Shown here piece after piece: positions 1-9,854 of a DNA stretch of 64,000 nt. Location: the NCBI RefSeq assembly GCF_013426895.1, contig NZ_AP023174.1, forward strand, positions 2,542,001 through 2,606,000, written 5' to 3'. The translations under genes and the position numbers were made by a program. The stretch is from Paraburkholderia largidicola (lineage in GTDB: Bacteria > Pseudomonadota > Gammaproteobacteria > Burkholderiales > Burkholderiaceae). How positions within the stretch are numbered: the first letter of the stretch is position 1; the number at the start of each line of letters is the position of its first letter. The notes beneath the pieces were generated by a model. The model was not told the origin of the DNA. It saw nothing but the letters and a program-made list of their open reading frames with translations, and made no database searches.

Positions 1-437
1 CCGGACACCGCTTCATACACGTCCATCAGGTCTTCGCGTTCGCGGAAGGCGTAGAGGAAGACAGCCATCGCGCCGACGTCGAGCGCGTGCGCGCCGATCC
101 ACATCAGGTGGTTCAGCACGCGCGTGACTTCGTCGAACAGCACGCGAATGTATTTCGCGCGGATGGGCACATCGATGCCGAGCAGCTTTTCGATGGCCAG
201 CACATAGCCGTGCTCGTTGACCATCATCGACACGTAGTCGAGACGGTCCATGTACGGCACGGACTGAATGAAAGTCTTGTTTTCCGCGAGCTTTTCAGTC
301 GCGCGATGCAGGAGGCCGATGTGCGGATCGGCGCGCTGGATCACTTCGCCGTCGAGTTCGAGCACGAGGCGCAGCACACCGTGCGCTGCCGGGTGCTGCG
401 GACCGAAGTTGAGCGTGTAGTTCTTGATCTCTGCCAT
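1..437 (-). CDS. nuoD: NADH-quinone oxidoreductase subunit D, N-terminal part
   Basis: This is the first 145 codons of the 49-kDa-type subunit of respiratory complex I, cut off by the left edge of the window. NuoD lies in the peripheral arm at the inner membrane and, with NuoB, forms the quinone-binding cavity. The protein begins [20 protein letters not shown]; the GPQHPAAHG stretch is the conserved N-terminal signature of the family, with its quinone-site histidine. The later [13 protein letters not shown] and IRVLFDE stretches also match. The ATG at 437 follows the nuoC stop by nine bases, as expected in the nuoABCD operon. The identification is firm; only completeness is unknown. Confidence 0.96.
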   Translation of the reverse strand, partial: MAEIKNYTLNFGPQHPAAHGVLRLVLELDGEVIQRADPHIGLLHRATEKLAENKTFIQSVPYMDRLDYVSMMVNEHGYVLAIEKLLGIDVPIRAKYIRVLFDEVTRVLNHLMWIGAHALDVGAMAVFLYAFREREDLMDVYEAVS

Positions 438-446
438 GGCGTTCTC

Positions 447-1049
447 TTAGTGTTTCAGGCCGCCATAGCGATCCTCGCGGATCACGCGCGGCGTGATTTC
501 CCGAGGCTCGATCGTCACCGGCTGATAGACGACGCGCTTCTCTTCCGGGTCGTAACGCATCTCGACATAACCGGAGACAGGGAAATCCTTGCGGAACGGG
601 TGACCGATGAAACCGTAATCGGTCAGGATGCGGCGCAGGTCCGGGTGACCTTCGAAGACGATGCCGTACAGGTCGAACGCTTCGCGCTCGTACCAGTTAG
701 CCGAACTCCAGATGTCGACGACCGATGCGACGATCGGCACTTCGTCGTCCGGCGCGAACACGCGCACGCGCAGGCGCCAGTTGTTCGACACGGACAGCAG
801 ATGCAGGACGGCGGCGAAACGCGGACCTTCGTAAGCGCCTTCACCGTAGGTTTGATAGTCGATACCGCAGAGGTCGATCAGCTGCTCGAAACGCAGCGTC
901 GCATCGTCGCGCAGACGCTTCGTCACTTCGAGGTAATCGTCCGCCTTCACGACGATGGTCAGCTCACCGGTGGATTCGGTGATGCTCGTCAGGCGGCCGC
1001 CAAAGGCCGCCTCGAGGTTCGCTTTGAGAGTCTCGAGTTTGCTTGCCAT
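447..1049 (-). CDS. nuoC: NADH-quinone oxidoreductase subunit C
   Basis: NuoC is the 30-kDa-type peripheral-arm subunit of complex I, which passes electrons from NADH to ubiquinone. The 200-residue protein is the usual length for an unfused NuoC, not the NuoCD fusion of enterobacteria. It carries the family signature [12 protein letters not shown] followed by [14 protein letters not shown] and the HPFRKDFP segment. It lies between nuoB and nuoD with short gaps and the same orientation, so it is read as part of nuoABCD. Confidence 0.97.
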   Translation of the reverse strand: MASKLETLKANLEAAFGGRLTSITESTGELTIVVKADDYLEVTKRLRDDATLRFEQLIDLCGIDYQTYGEGAYEGPRFAAVLHLLSVSNNWRLRVRVFAPDDEVPIVASVVDIWSSANWYEREAFDLYGIVFEGHPDLRRILTDYGFIGHPFRKDFPVSGYVEMRYDPEEKRVVYQPVTIEPREITPRVIREDRYGGLKH

Positions 1050-1070
1050 ATTGTGGGGAGGCTTGGGCTT

Positions 1071-1550
1071 TTATTGACGGGCGATGGTGTTGGTCCGGCG
1101 GATCTTCGCCTGCAGCTGGATCACGCCGTACACCAGCGCTTCAGCCGTGGGCGGACAGCCCGGCACATACACATCGACAGGCACGATACGGTCACAGCCA
1201 CGCACCACCGAATACGAATAGTGATAGTAGCCGCCGCCGTTCGCGCACGAACCCATCGAGATCACCCAACGCGGCTCGGCCATCTGGTCGTACACCTTGC
1301 GCAGCGCAGGCGCCATCTTGTTGCACAGCGTGCCGGCGACGATCATCACGTCCGACTGACGCGGACTGGGACGAAACACCACGCCGAAACGGTCAAGGTC
1401 ATAACGGGCCGCGCCCGCATGCATCATCTCGACCGCGCAACACGCGAGACCGAACGTCATCGGCCACAAGGAACCGGTACGCGTCCAGTTGATCAGCTTG
1501 TCAGCCGTGGTGGTGACAAACCCTTCCTTCAAGACCCCTTCGATACTCAT
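1071..1550 (-). CDS. nuoB: NADH-quinone oxidoreductase subunit B
   Basis: NuoB carries the terminal [4Fe-4S] cluster N2 that reduces ubiquinone in complex I. The 159-residue sequence shows the adjacent cysteine pair in [10 protein letters not shown], a third cysteine in [10 protein letters not shown] and a fourth in [11 protein letters not shown], which together are the cluster ligands. Length and motifs match the family. The gene lies 21 bases from nuoC and 62 bases from nuoA, consistent with one transcript. Confidence 0.97.
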
Positions 1551-1612
1551 TTGTTTTCCACTCCAGACAGGCGGCGAGCCATCGCCACCTACACATACCG
1601 GCGATTAACCCG

Positions 1613-1972
1613 TCATTCCCAGTCGAGACCACCTTTCTTCCAGATATAGGCGAAGCCCAACAGGAATTCGAGCAGAAAAATCATCATCGAGATGAAGCCC
1701 GGCCAGCCGATATCGCGCAAGGCCACGCCCCACGGGAACAGGAATGCCGTTTCAAGGTCGAAGATGATGAAGAGAATGGCGACCAGGTAGTAGCGCACAT
1801 CGAACTTCATGCGCGCATCTTCGAATGCCTCGAAGCCGCACTCGTACGGTGCGTTCTTTTCGGTGTCCGGTCGATTCGGACCGAGGATCTTGCCAATACT
1901 GACCAGTGCTACGCCTAAACCGGTGCCCACGAGGAGAAACAACAAGACGGGGAAATAGGCTGCGAGGTTCAA
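1613..1972 (-). CDS. nuoA: NADH-quinone oxidoreductase subunit A
   Basis: NuoA is a small inner-membrane subunit of complex I near the quinone channel. The 119-residue protein has three hydrophobic segments (near residues 8-28, 62-82 and 90-110) and the conserved loop [20 protein letters not shown] with its cysteine. The first codon is TTG at 1972, supported by a GAGGA ribosome-binding site six bases upstream. It is the first gene of the nuo operon; a terminator and tRNA-Leu lie upstream, so the operon promoter should be within 1973-2095, but I see no convincing -35/-10 pair there. Confidence 0.95.
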   Translation of the reverse strand: MNLAAYFPVLLFLLVGTGLGVALVSIGKILGPNRPDTEKNAPYECGFEAFEDARMKFDVRYYLVAILFIIFDLETAFLFPWGVALRDIGWPGFISMMIFLLEFLLGFAYIWKKGGLDWE

Positions 1973-2095
1973 AGTATCCTCAATCGGTTAGTTCTGAGTG
2001 ACGTCAGGAGACGTTGACTACGCGGAACAACCCCTGACGCGAAACACTTCGGGATGCTTGATGTTGAAAGCCCACAGCAAACACCACCTCAGAAG

Positions 2096-2133
2096 TGAAA
2101 ATGCCAGCCGAAGCTGAAGCAAGCGGCTGGCAT
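2096..2133 (-). terminator. Rho-independent terminator after tRNA-Leu
   Basis: A perfect 10-bp stem (ATGCCAGCCG pairing with CGGCTGGCAT) with a 13-nt loop is followed on the minus strand by TTTTC. It sits between tRNA-Leu and nuoA and would end the tpiA-secG-tRNA transcript. Confidence 0.85.
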
Positions 2134-2143
2134 TAGATAACAT

Positions 2144-2228
2144 TGGTGCCGACGGCGAGACTCGAACTCGCACAGCTTTCGCCACTACCCCCTCAAGATA
2201 GCGTGTCTACCAATTTCACCACGTCGGC
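2144..2228 (-). tRNA. tRNA-Leu (anticodon GAG)
   Basis: Read on the minus strand, the 85-nt sequence folds as a type II tRNA. The acceptor arm pairs GCCGACG with CGTCGGC, followed by discriminator A and an encoded CCA. The D arm contains AATTGGTAGAC, the anticodon stem pairs CTATC with GGTAG around the loop TTGAGGG (anticodon GAG), there is a long variable arm, and the T arm has GTTCGAGTC. It lies between secG and nuoA, a conserved order in Burkholderia. Confidence 0.97.
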
Positions 2229-2340
2229 ACTGTCTGCAATCCGGGAAAACAACTTGTAAAACCCGCGAATCGCTTCAAGACTTGAATTGTAACCCGGCCA
2301 AACAGTTTGTTCAACGCACAAACGTGTTTTTCCCGAAAAT

Positions 2341-2739
2341 TTATTTCGGCACGTCCTGGCCTGGCGCAGAAGCTGCAGACGCAGCAATTGCAGCCGATGC
2401 ATTAGCCGGTGCCGAAGCGCCAGGAGCAGCCGATGCAGCAACAGGTGCCGTTGCCGGCATGCTGCCCAGTACGCCCGCCGAAGGCTTCGAGTGATAAGCG
2501 CCGAGGTACGTCAGTGTCAACGTGGTGACGAAGAACACAGCTGCCAGTATCGCAGTGGTACGTGACAGAAAATTAGCAGAGCCTGTCGCGCCGAAGAGAC
2601 TGCCCGATGCGCCACTACCAAAAGCAGCGCCCATGTCTGCACCCTTGCCGTGTTGCAGGAGCACGAGGCCGATGACGCCAAGCGCCGACAGCAACTGCAC
2701 GACAATGATCAACGTTTTCAAATACAGCATCACACTCAC
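2341..2739 (-). CDS. secG: Protein translocase subunit SecG
   Basis: SecG is an auxiliary subunit of the SecYEG channel that helps SecA-driven protein export. The 132-residue sequence has two membrane segments (about residues 5-25 and 58-80) joined by the conserved loop [20 protein letters not shown], which is diagnostic. The C-terminal tail after residue 95 is low-complexity and alanine-rich, as commonly seen in betaproteobacterial SecG. It lies downstream of tpiA in the same orientation, 78 bases after its stop. Confidence 0.95.
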   Translation of the reverse strand: MSVMLYLKTLIIVVQLLSALGVIGLVLLQHGKGADMGAAFGSGASGSLFGATGSANFLSRTTAILAAVFFVTTLTLTYLGAYHSKPSAGVLGSMPATAPVAASAAPGASAPANASAAIAASAASAPGQDVPK

Positions 2740-2817
2740 CTGAGTCTTTATTTAACCGCACAGCACGACATGCTGCACGCAATGGGTCATCCTCGCCCGG
2801 GCACTCTACCTTGATGC

Positions 2818-3597
2818 TCAGCGCGCGGCCGTTGCCGCGACAGCTGCCGTGCAGATTGCCAGGAAATCCTTGTCCTTCAACGACGCACCACCGATCAGGC
2901 CACCATCGATATCCGGCTGGCTGAACAGGTCTTCCGCGTTCTCCGGCTTCACGCTGCCGCCATACAGCAGCGGCACGTCGGCGGCATCACCGCCCTTTGC
3001 GACGAGACGCGCGCGCAGAAACGCGTGAACGTCCTGTGCCTGCTGCGCCGTCGCGCTCTTGCCCGTGCCAATTGCCCACACAGGCTCATACGCGACCACG
3101 AGGCGAGCCGCCTCTTCCACCGACAGCTTCGCGAGCACCGCATCCAGCTGCTCGCCGACGATCTGCTCGGTCTTGCCACCCTCGCGCTCTTCAAGCGTTT
3201 CGCCGACACAGACGATCGGCGTCAAGCCTGCTTCGAGTGCGCGCTGCGTCTTCACGCCGACGACCTCGGGGCTTTCGCGATGATACGCACGACGCTCCGA
3301 ATGCCCGACGATCGCGTACGACGCGCCAAACTCAGCAGCCATTTCTGCTGCGACCTCGCCGGTAAACGCGCCTTGCGTGTGCGCGGAGATATCCTGCACG
3401 CCCCACGCGACGCGACCGCTTTCGAGCAGCGTCTGCGCCTGCGCCAGATACGGGCACGGCACGCACACGCCGATGCGCACATCGTCCGGAAGATCTTCGG
3501 CGCCGCGCGATACCGCCTGCAGCAGCACGCGGTTGTCGGCCAGCCGGCCGTGCATCTTCCAGTTACCGACTACCAGTTTTGCTCGTTGTTTCGCCAT
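2818..3597 (-). CDS. tpiA: Triosephosphate isomerase
   Basis: TpiA interconverts dihydroxyacetone phosphate and glyceraldehyde 3-phosphate in glycolysis and gluconeogenesis. Starting at the ATG at 3597 the protein is 259 residues (MAKQRAKLVVGNWKMHG), close to the family length. It shows the catalytic lysine in GNWKMHG, the catalytic histidine in AIVGHSERRAY, the catalytic glutamate in VAYEPVWAIGTGKSA, and the phosphate-binding YGGSVKPEN loop. An in-frame upstream extension to 3699 has no family similarity and is rejected as a start. It appears to be the first gene of tpiA-secG-tRNA-Leu. Confidence 0.96.
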   Translation of the reverse strand: MAKQRAKLVVGNWKMHGRLADNRVLLQAVSRGAEDLPDDVRIGVCVPCPYLAQAQTLLESGRVAWGVQDISAHTQGAFTGEVAAEMAAEFGASYAIVGHSERRAYHRESPEVVGVKTQRALEAGLTPIVCVGETLEEREGGKTEQIVGEQLDAVLAKLSVEEAARLVVAYEPVWAIGTGKSATAQQAQDVHAFLRARLVAKGGDAADVPLLYGGSVKPENAEDLFSQPDIDGGLIGGASLKDKDFLAICTAAVAATAAR

Positions 3598-3752
3598 CGT
3601 CTCGCTCGTTTTATCGTGGTACGGGTGATGAACGCGTCCGCTTCGTCGGCGCTCGGTACCCGCTCCGCATGCAAAAACCATGCAGAACGCGCAAAACACG
3701 CGATTTTACTGTGTGCTGACAGACTGGGTCAAACTCAATTAAACGACCGCTG

Positions 3753-4769
3753 TCAAGCACCCGCGCCCCAATTCAGCACGATCTTGCCGACGTGCGTGCT
3801 GCTCTCCATCAGCTCGTGCGCCTGCGCGGCCTCGGCGGCGGGGAACACCTTGAAGATCACCGGCTTGATCGTGCCGTCTTCGAGGTGCGGCCAGACACGC
3901 TCTTTCAGTTGCGCCGCGATCTTCGCCTTGAACTCGACAGGCCGCGGACGCAGCGTCGACCCCGTCACCGTGAGCCGTCGACGCAGAATGTCGTTCAGAT
4001 TCACTTCCGCCTTCGCGCCGCCCAGCAGCGCGATGATGCAGAGACGGCCACCGTCGGCGAGCGCCTTCAGTTCGCGCGGCACGTAGCTGCCCGCCACCAT
4101 GTCGAGGATCACGTCGACGCCGCGGTCGTTCGTCAGCGACTTGATCACCTCGACGAAATCTTCCGTCTTGTAGTTGATCGCGCGCTCCGCGCCGAGTTCT
4201 TCACAGGCGCGGCACTTCTCGTCGGTGCCGGCCGTCGCGAACACGCGAAAACCGAGCGCATGCGCAATCTGGATCGCCGTCACGCCGATGCCGCTCGAGC
4301 CGCCCTGCACGAGAAACGTTTCGTTCTCGCCGCCCTCGCCTTTGCCGAGCATCGCACGGTCAAAAACATTGCTCCAGACCGTGAAGAATGTCTCGGGCAA
4401 CGCAGCGGCTTCGATATCGGAGAAGCCCTTCGGCACGGGCAAACATTGCAGCAGCGGCACGGTGGCGTATTCCGCATAGCCGCCGCCCGCCATCAGTGCG
4501 CACACGCGATCGCCGATCTTCAGGCCGAACGGATTGCGCTTCTCGTCGATGATTCCGCCGACGATTTCGCCCGCCACTTCCAGCCCCGGCAGATCGGACG
4601 CGCCCGGCGGCGGTGCATAGCCGCCTTTGCGCTGAAACACGTCCGGGCGATTCACGCCCGACGCGGACACCTTGATCAGCACTTCACCCGCTTTCGGTTC
4701 GGGCATCGGCCGCTCGGCGAGCTTCAAGACTTCCGGCGCACCGAATTCGGTGATTTCGATTGCGTTCAT
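3753..4769 (-). CDS. NAD(P)H:quinone oxidoreductase, zinc-less MDR family (PIG3-like)
   Basis: This 338-residue protein belongs to the quinone reductase branch of the medium-chain dehydrogenases, which use NAD(P)H to reduce quinones or enones. It has the N-terminal GroES-like fold (KAGEVLIKVSASGVNRPDVF), the nucleotide-binding stretch GGSSGIGVTAIQIAHALG near residue 150, and the family tail HVGKIVLNW. It lacks the structural zinc cysteine cluster of alcohol dehydrogenases. The ATG at 4769 gives the expected MNAIEITEFGAPEVL start; 21 upstream in-frame codons do not fit the family. The physiological substrate cannot be told from sequence. Confidence 0.85.
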   Translation of the reverse strand: MNAIEITEFGAPEVLKLAERPMPEPKAGEVLIKVSASGVNRPDVFQRKGGYAPPPGASDLPGLEVAGEIVGGIIDEKRNPFGLKIGDRVCALMAGGGYAEYATVPLLQCLPVPKGFSDIEAAALPETFFTVWSNVFDRAMLGKGEGGENETFLVQGGSSGIGVTAIQIAHALGFRVFATAGTDEKCRACEELGAERAINYKTEDFVEVIKSLTNDRGVDVILDMVAGSYVPRELKALADGGRLCIIALLGGAKAEVNLNDILRRRLTVTGSTLRPRPVEFKAKIAAQLKERVWPHLEDGTIKPVIFKVFPAAEAAQAHELMESSTHVGKIVLNWGAGA

Positions 4770-4845
4770 CGTCGTCTCTCCCAGGTCTGGATTGCGCTGC
4801 AAACCGGCCGTGCAAACCCGTTCGCACTGCAATCCACCCTACATG

Positions 4846-4881
4846 AAAAACGGCCGGCGCGCAGTTGCGCTACCGGCCGTT
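4846..4881 (-). terminator. Rho-independent terminator of pnp
   Basis: On the minus strand AACGGCCGG and CCGGCCGTT form a 9-bp stem around a ~15-nt loop, followed by TTTTT. It starts 15 bases after the pnp stop. Confidence 0.9.
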
Positions 4882-4895
4882 CCGCTTTCACCGCG

Positions 4896-7034
4896 TTACT
4901 GCTGCGGCGTCGGTTCCGTTTGTGCTGCTTCGTTCAAAAGCGCCTTCGCCGACAGACGCACACGACCCTTCTCGTCCGTCTGGATGACCTTGACCTTCAC
5001 TTGCTGGCCTTCCTTCAGGTAGTCGTTGATGTCCTTGATACGCTCGTTGGCGATTTCGGAGATGTGCAGCAGACCATCCTTGCCCGGCAGCAGGTTGACG
5101 ATCGCGCCGAAGTCCAGCAGCTTGAGAATCGTGCCTTCGTAGACCTGACCGACTTCGACTTCTGCCGTGATGTTCTCGATGCGCTTCTTCGCCTCAGCCA
5201 TGCCTTCGCTGCTCGTGCTCGCGATCGTGACGACGCCGTCATCCGAAATGTCGATCGTCGTGCCCGTTTCTTCCGTCAGCGCACGGATCACCGAACCGCC
5301 CTTGCCGATCACGTCGCGGATCTTTTCCGGGTTGATCTTGATGGTGATCATGCGCGGCGCGTAGTCGGACAGTTCCGTGTTCGCACCCGAGACAGCCGAG
5401 GTCATCTTGCCGAGGATGTGCATGCGGCCTTCCTTCGCCTGCGCGAGCGCGACCTGCATGATTTCCTTCGTGATGCCCTGGATCTTGATGTCCATCTGCA
5501 GTGCCGTCACGCCAGCTTCCGTGCCCGCCACCTTGAAGTCCATGTCGCCGAGGTGATCTTCGTCGCCGAGGATGTCGGTCAGCACCGCGAACTTGTTGCC
5601 TTCGAGGATCAGGCCCATTGCGATACCCGCAACGTGCGCCTTCATCGGCACGCCGGCGTCCATCAGCGCGAGGCAGCCGCCGCACACCGAAGCCATCGAC
5701 GACGAACCGTTCGATTCCGTGATTTCCGACACGACACGGATCGAGTAGCCGAACTCTTCGGCGCTCGGCAGGCACGCGACCAGCGCGCGCTTTGCCAGAC
5801 GGCCGTGGCCGATTTCGCGGCGCTTCGGCGAGCCGACGCGGCCCGTTTCGCCCGTCGCGAACGGGGGCATGTTGTAGTGGAGCATGAAGCGATCGCGGTA
5901 CTCGCCTTCGAGCGCGTCGATGATCTGCTCATCGCCCTTCGTGCCGAGCGTCGCGACGACGAGCGCCTGCGTTTCGCCACGCGTGAAGAGTGCCGAACCG
6001 TGGGTACGCGGCAGGACGCCCGTGCGGATTTCGATCGGACGAACGGTGCGCGTGTCGCGGCCGTCGATACGCGGCTCGCCGTTCAGGATCTGCGAACGGA
6101 CGATCTTCGCTTCGATGTCGAACAGCACGTTGCCGACCGACGCCTTGTCGGCTGCTACCGTGCCCGCTGCCGCTGCTTCTTCTTCGAGCTTGGCTTGCGT
6201 GGCTGCGTAGACGGCCTTCAGCTTCGCCGAGCGAGCCTGCTTGTCGCGCGTCTGATAAGCCGACAGCAGTTCGTTGCCCGCGATTTCGTTGACACGCGAG
6301 ATCAGCGCTTCGTTCTTTGGCGCGGCTTGCCAGTCCCACTCGGGCTTGCCGCCTTCACGGACCAGTTCGTGGATTGCGTCGATTGCCGTTTGCATCTGCT
6401 CGTGACCGAACACGACAGCGCCCAGCATCACGTCTTCCGGCAGTTGATCCGCTTCGGATTCGACCATCAGCACCGCGCGCTCCGTACCGGCGACGACGAG
6501 GTCCAGACGCGATTCCTTGACTTGCGAGCGGGTCGGGTTCAGCACGTACTCGTTGTTGATGTACGCAACGCGCGCAGCACCAACGGGGCCGTTGAACGGC
6601 AGGCCCGAGATGGCCAGCGCCGCCGATGCGCCGATCAGCGCGGGGATGTCAGCGGGCACTTCCGGGTTGATCGACATCACGTGGATGACGACCTGGACTT
6701 CGTTGTAGAAGCCTTCCGGGAACAGCGGACGCAGCGGACGGTCGATCAGGCGCGAAATCAGCGTTTCGCCTTCCGACGGACGGCCTTCGCGGCGGAAGAA
6801 GCCACCGGGAATCTTGCCTGCGGAGTAGGTTTTTTCGATGTAATCGACGGTCAGCGGGAAGAAGTCCTGACCCGGCTTTGCCGTCTTCGCGCCGACGACA
6901 GTGGCCAGCACGACGGTGTCTTCGACGTCGACCAGCACGGCACCGCTCGCCTGGCGGGCGATTTCACCCGTTTCCATGCGGACCGTATGCTGGCCCCACT
7001 TGAATTCTTTGACGACCTTGTTAAACAGAGACAT
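4896..7034 (-). CDS. pnp: Polyribonucleotide nucleotidyltransferase (PNPase)
   Basis: PNPase degrades RNA 3'-to-5' by phosphorolysis and joins the RNA degradosome. The 712-residue protein has two RNase PH-like domains (about 1-230 and 310-545) joined by an alpha-helical domain. These are followed by a KH domain (near 555-615, with [15 protein letters not shown]) and an S1 domain (near 620-690, with [20 protein letters not shown]). The [20 protein letters not shown] stretch of the first core and the [20 protein letters not shown] stretch of the second are typical. It follows rpsO in the same direction, with a large leader hairpin between them that is a candidate RNase III autoregulation site. 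Confidence 0.97.
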   Translation of the reverse strand: MSLFNKVVKEFKWGQHTVRMETGEIARQASGAVLVDVEDTVVLATVVGAKTAKPGQDFFPLTVDYIEKTYSAGKIPGGFFRREGRPSEGETLISRLIDRPLRPLFPEGFYNEVQVVIHVMSINPEVPADIPALIGASAALAISGLPFNGPVGAARVAYINNEYVLNPTRSQVKESRLDLVVAGTERAVLMVESEADQLPEDVMLGAVVFGHEQMQTAIDAIHELVREGGKPEWDWQAAPKNEALISRVNEIAGNELLSAYQTRDKQARSAKLKAVYAATQAKLEEEAAAAGTVAADKASVGNVLFDIEAKIVRSQILNGEPRIDGRDTRTVRPIEIRTGVLPRTHGSALFTRGETQALVVATLGTKGDEQIIDALEGEYRDRFMLHYNMPPFATGETGRVGSPKRREIGHGRLAKRALVACLPSAEEFGYSIRVVSEITESNGSSSMASVCGGCLALMDAGVPMKAHVAGIAMGLILEGNKFAVLTDILGDEDHLGDMDFKVAGTEAGVTALQMDIKIQGITKEIMQVALAQAKEGRMHILGKMTSAVSGANTELSDYAPRMITIKINPEKIRDVIGKGGSVIRALTEETGTTIDISDDGVVTIASTSSEGMAEAKKRIENITAEVEVGQVYEGTILKLLDFGAIVNLLPGKDGLLHISEIANERIKDINDYLKEGQQVKVKVIQTDEKGRVRLSAKALLNEAAQTEPTPQQ

Positions 7035-7118
7035 TTGTCCTCCTTGATCTTTTGGTCATGCCGCGCCGAACCGCGCGCGGCACCGTCAGGACCGGACCTT
7101 TCGGGTAGAGGAGTGTTA

Positions 7119-7175
7119 TGCCATTCCAGAGAATCACGTGGATCCATCCGTTTGCACGCGAACCGCTGGAATGAC
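7119..7175 (-). promoter_or_regulatory. pnp leader hairpin, candidate RNase III site
   Basis: On the minus strand TCATTCCAG pairs with CTGGAATGG, and an inner stem CGCGTG/CACGTG (one G-U) caps it with a 14-nt loop. It starts about 85 bases before the pnp ATG. In enterobacteria the pnp leader forms a duplex cut by RNase III and then controlled by PNPase itself; a similar role here is inferred from position and structure. Confidence 0.6.
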
Positions 7176-7280
7176 ACAGCGCCCTACCCTGAAGCCCGGC
7201 TTTATTTCGTATTACCCGCGGCGCAACCGGCACGCCTGACGGGTGGTATCAACGGCAAACCTCACACGAAGCGCACCGTT

Positions 7281-7321
7281 GAAAAACAAAATGCCTGTAT
7301 CAGCGGAACTGACACAGGCAT
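7281..7321 (-). terminator. Rho-independent terminator of rpsO
   Basis: On the minus strand ATGCCTGTGTCAG and CTGATACAGGCAT form a 13-position stem (one G-U) with a 5-nt loop, followed by TTTGTTTTTC. It lies 30 bases after the rpsO stop, so pnp is probably reached by readthrough or from its own promoter. Confidence 0.92.
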
Positions 7322-7350
7322 CTTGCTGACAGAAAGTCCGATGCGCCGGA

Positions 7351-7623
7351 TTACTTACGCAGACCCAGCTTCTCGATCAGAGCGCGGTAACGGTCAGCGT
7401 CCTTGCCCTTCAGGTAGTCGAGCAGCTTGCGACGGCGGCTCACCATGCGCAGCAGACCGCGGCGGCTGTGGTGATCCTTCGTGTGGGCCTTGAAGTGAAC
7501 CGTCAGTTCGTTGATGCGCGTGGTCAGCAGAGCGACCTGAACTTCGGGGGAGCCGGTGTCGTTAGCAGCGCGTGCGAATTGCGCGACGACGTCGGATTTC
7601 TTGGTGGTTTCAGCTACGGACAT
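7351..7623 (-). CDS. rpsO: 30S ribosomal protein S15
   Basis: S15 is a primary binding protein of the central domain of 16S rRNA and is needed for platform assembly. The 90-residue sequence contains the family hallmarks [31 protein letters not shown] rRNA-contact residues (here [20 protein letters not shown]) and the C-terminal [12 protein letters not shown]. Length is typical. The rpsO-pnp order is conserved across proteobacteria. Confidence 0.97.
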   Translation of the reverse strand: MSVAETTKKSDVVAQFARAANDTGSPEVQVALLTTRINELTVHFKAHTKDHHSRRGLLRMVSRRRKLLDYLKGKDADRYRALIEKLGLRK

Positions 7624-7793
7624 GTTGATTTCCTTTGAATCGACAAGCGGTCACGGAAGAAAGGCCGTGCCGTGGGTTACAACAAAACGAGTCGCGTATT
7701 GTAGCACAGCCCGTTCATCCGGCGAACCCTGCCGTTTCGGGCCGTGCTTCCAGCCGGCCCTGAATCCGCCCACGGCCGGACTGTCGCCGCCGG

Positions 7794-9077
7794 TCAGGGG
7801 CGTTTCATCCGGCAAGTGGTCGGCGGGACGGTGCGCTCGGGCGGCAGCGCCAACACCGTTCTGAAGCCGAAGCCTGAGCCTTCGTTGTCGAAATGGACGC
7901 CCGGCGTGCCCGCCTTGTCCATCTCCATCACGTAAAGGGGCTGGATCAGCTGGTGGTCGTCGGCGCGCATCCACGACGCATGGAAACCATTGTCGTACTT
8001 CATCCCTTCCAGCGCCTTCGCGACCTTCTCCGGCTGCGCGCTGCCCGCGCGGTTCATCGCCGCCGCCAGCATCTCGATCATCAGCGGCATGCGCAGCACC
8101 GGGTAATCGTCCTGCGCAGCCGGAAACCGCTGCCGGAACGACGCATACCAGGCGTCCGACGCCGCGCCGCCCGCATTCGGATGCCAGTCGGCCACGGCGA
8201 TCACGCGCTTCACGCCCGCGTCGCCGAGCGCGGCGGGCGCCCCCAGACTGTTGCCGTAGAACGTGTAGAACTTCGTATCGAGGCCCTGCTCCCGCGCCGC
8301 CTTGACGAGCAGCGTCAGATCGTTGCCCCAGTTGCCCGTGATCACGGCGTCCGCGCCGCTCGCGCGAATCTTCGCGATGTACGGCGCGAAATCCTTCACG
8401 CGTCCGATCGGATGGAACTCGTCGCCGACCACCGCGACATCCGGCCGCTTCGACGCGAGCGCTGCGCGCGCCAGCGTGCTCACGTCATGCCCGAAGCTGT
8501 AGTCCTGATTCAACAGATAGACCTTCTTCACCGACTTGTCGCGCTGGATGACGTCGGCGAGCGCGTCCATCCGCATGCCCGCGTGCGCGTCGAAGCGGAA
8601 ATGCCAGAAGCTGCAGTTCGCGTTGGTGAGCGCGGGGTCGTCGGCGGAATAGTTGAGGAACAGTTCGCGGTTGTCCGGCTCGCGCGTGTTCTGCTTGTCG
8701 ATCGCCGTCAACAAAGCGGCAGCCACGGCCGAACTGTTGCCTTGCGTGATGAAACCGATGTGTTCGTCGGCAGCGGCGCGCAGTTGTACGAGCGCCTCTT
8801 CCGCGCTGCCCTTGCTGTCGAGCACGACGAGTTCGAGCGGATGCGCGCCGTCCGCCAGCTTCACGCCGCCGCGCGCGTTGACCGTTTCAACGCCGAAGCG
8901 CAGGTTTCGCTCGACGGCCGCGCCCGCGTTCGCGAACGGGCCAGACATGCCCTCGATCATCGCGATACGGATCGGCGCCCCTGCCGGCGCGCCTTGCGCA
9001 TGCACGTTGGCGGCAGGAACCGTCGCCGCCGCCAGCGTCATCGCCGTCACTACCGCCTTTGCCCACTTTGCTTTCAT
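7794..9077 (-). CDS. ABC transporter periplasmic substrate-binding protein (branched-chain amino acid type)
   Basis: This 427-residue protein resembles the LivJ/LivK family of periplasmic binding proteins that hand amino acids, amides or related small molecules to an ABC importer. A signal peptide is visible (KAKWAKAVVTAMTLAAATV, cleavage likely near AHA/VHAQ around residue 28). The mature protein opens with PIRIAMIEGMSGPFANAGAA, the usual first strand and ligand loop. The tail with MKYDNGFHASWMRADDHQLIQPLYVMEM is typical of the Peripla_BP_6 domain. No permease or ATPase genes adjoin it, so the ligand is unknown and the gene is an orphan in this window. Confidence 0.85.
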   Translation of the reverse strand: MKAKWAKAVVTAMTLAAATVPAANVHAQGAPAGAPIRIAMIEGMSGPFANAGAAVERNLRFGVETVNARGGVKLADGAHPLELVVLDSKGSAEEALVQLRAAADEHIGFITQGNSSAVAAALLTAIDKQNTREPDNRELFLNYSADDPALTNANCSFWHFRFDAHAGMRMDALADVIQRDKSVKKVYLLNQDYSFGHDVSTLARAALASKRPDVAVVGDEFHPIGRVKDFAPYIAKIRASGADAVITGNWGNDLTLLVKAAREQGLDTKFYTFYGNSLGAPAALGDAGVKRVIAVADWHPNAGGAASDAWYASFRQRFPAAQDDYPVLRMPLMIEMLAAAMNRAGSAQPEKVAKALEGMKYDNGFHASWMRADDHQLIQPLYVMEMDKAGTPGVHFDNEGSGFGFRTVLALPPERTVPPTTCRMKRP

Positions 9078-9254
9078 CAGCGTCTCATCTGTCGATCGAA
9101 GCGCGGATCATAGGACGGCGCGCGGGCCGCAAGCAAGCAGATCGCGCGCGAAGGCCCGTCCCGGCGGGCGAACGCCCGAAAATCTTTTGACGCGACGCGT
9201 GTCAAAATATCACCCTAGAAGAACAACCACTCATCGCACACCACCGGAGGTGTC

Positions 9255-9779
9255 ATGTTGAACCGCCTTTCATTCGTGCGCCCGGCGCGCGGCGCACTCG
9301 CTGTTCTCGCGTGCGCCATGATGCTCGCCGGCTGCGCGCAGCCGTGGCAGAACTATCAGGCGGGCGCAGATCAATCGACGATCGTCGCCCGCCTCGGTCC
9401 GCCGCGTGAAGTGTACGACCTGCCCAACGGCGGCAAGCGCCTGATGTGGCCGACGCAGCCGATGGGCGAAACCACCACGGCAGCCGATGTCGATGCGTCG
9501 GGGAAGATCGTGAACGTGCGCCAGGTGTTGCAGCCGAACGAGTTCTATCGCGCGGAAATCGGAAAATGGACGCGCGACGACGTGCTCGTCAACTTCGGGC
9601 GCCCCGTCGAAACGAACTATTTCCCGCTGATGAAGCGCGAAGTCTGGACGTACCGCTATCTGGAAGACAACGTCTGGTACATGATGTACAGCTTCTATTT
9701 CGACGATCAGGGCATCCTGCGTCTGACGCAAAAGACGCCCGATCCGCTGCACGATCCGGATCGCCGCAGCCTGTTCTGA
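9255..9779 (+). CDS. Small outer-membrane-type lipoprotein, BamE/SmpA-like
   Basis: The 174-residue product has a lipoprotein signal with lipobox LAGC at residues 25-28, so it should be acylated and membrane anchored. The mature part has the pattern STIVARLGPPREVYDLPNGG and later DDVLVNFGRPVETNYF, two copies of a motif seen in the SmpA/OmlA (BamE) fold, where a helix precedes a G-x-P turn. It may therefore bind envelope proteins, but a specific role is not proven. An excellent GGAGG ribosome-binding site precedes the ATG and a terminator follows immediately, so it is monocistronic. Confidence 0.8.
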   Translation: MLNRLSFVRPARGALAVLACAMMLAGCAQPWQNYQAGADQSTIVARLGPPREVYDLPNGGKRLMWPTQPMGETTTAADVDASGKIVNVRQVLQPNEFYRAEIGKWTRDDVLVNFGRPVETNYFPLMKREVWTYRYLEDNVWYMMYSFYFDDQGILRLTQKTPDPLHDPDRRSLF

Positions 9780-9799
9780 ACGGCTTCGGCTCCAAACGG

Positions 9800-9826
9800 A
9801 AAAGCCGCCTTATGAGGCGGCTTTTT
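9800..9826 (+). terminator. Rho-independent terminator of the lipoprotein gene
   Basis: AAGCCGCC and GGCGGCTT form an 8-bp stem with a short TTATGA loop followed by TTTTTC, 20 bases after the lipoprotein stop. Confidence 0.92.
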
Positions 9827-9854
9827 CATGATTTTTCCTGGCGCACGCACAAAG

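Noticed and set aside
3792..7493. A 1,233-codon open frame on the + strand opposite pnp and the quinone reductase
   Set aside because: It is antisense to clear genes, arises from high GC and codon structure, and its translation is Arg/His/Asp-rich without family resemblance.
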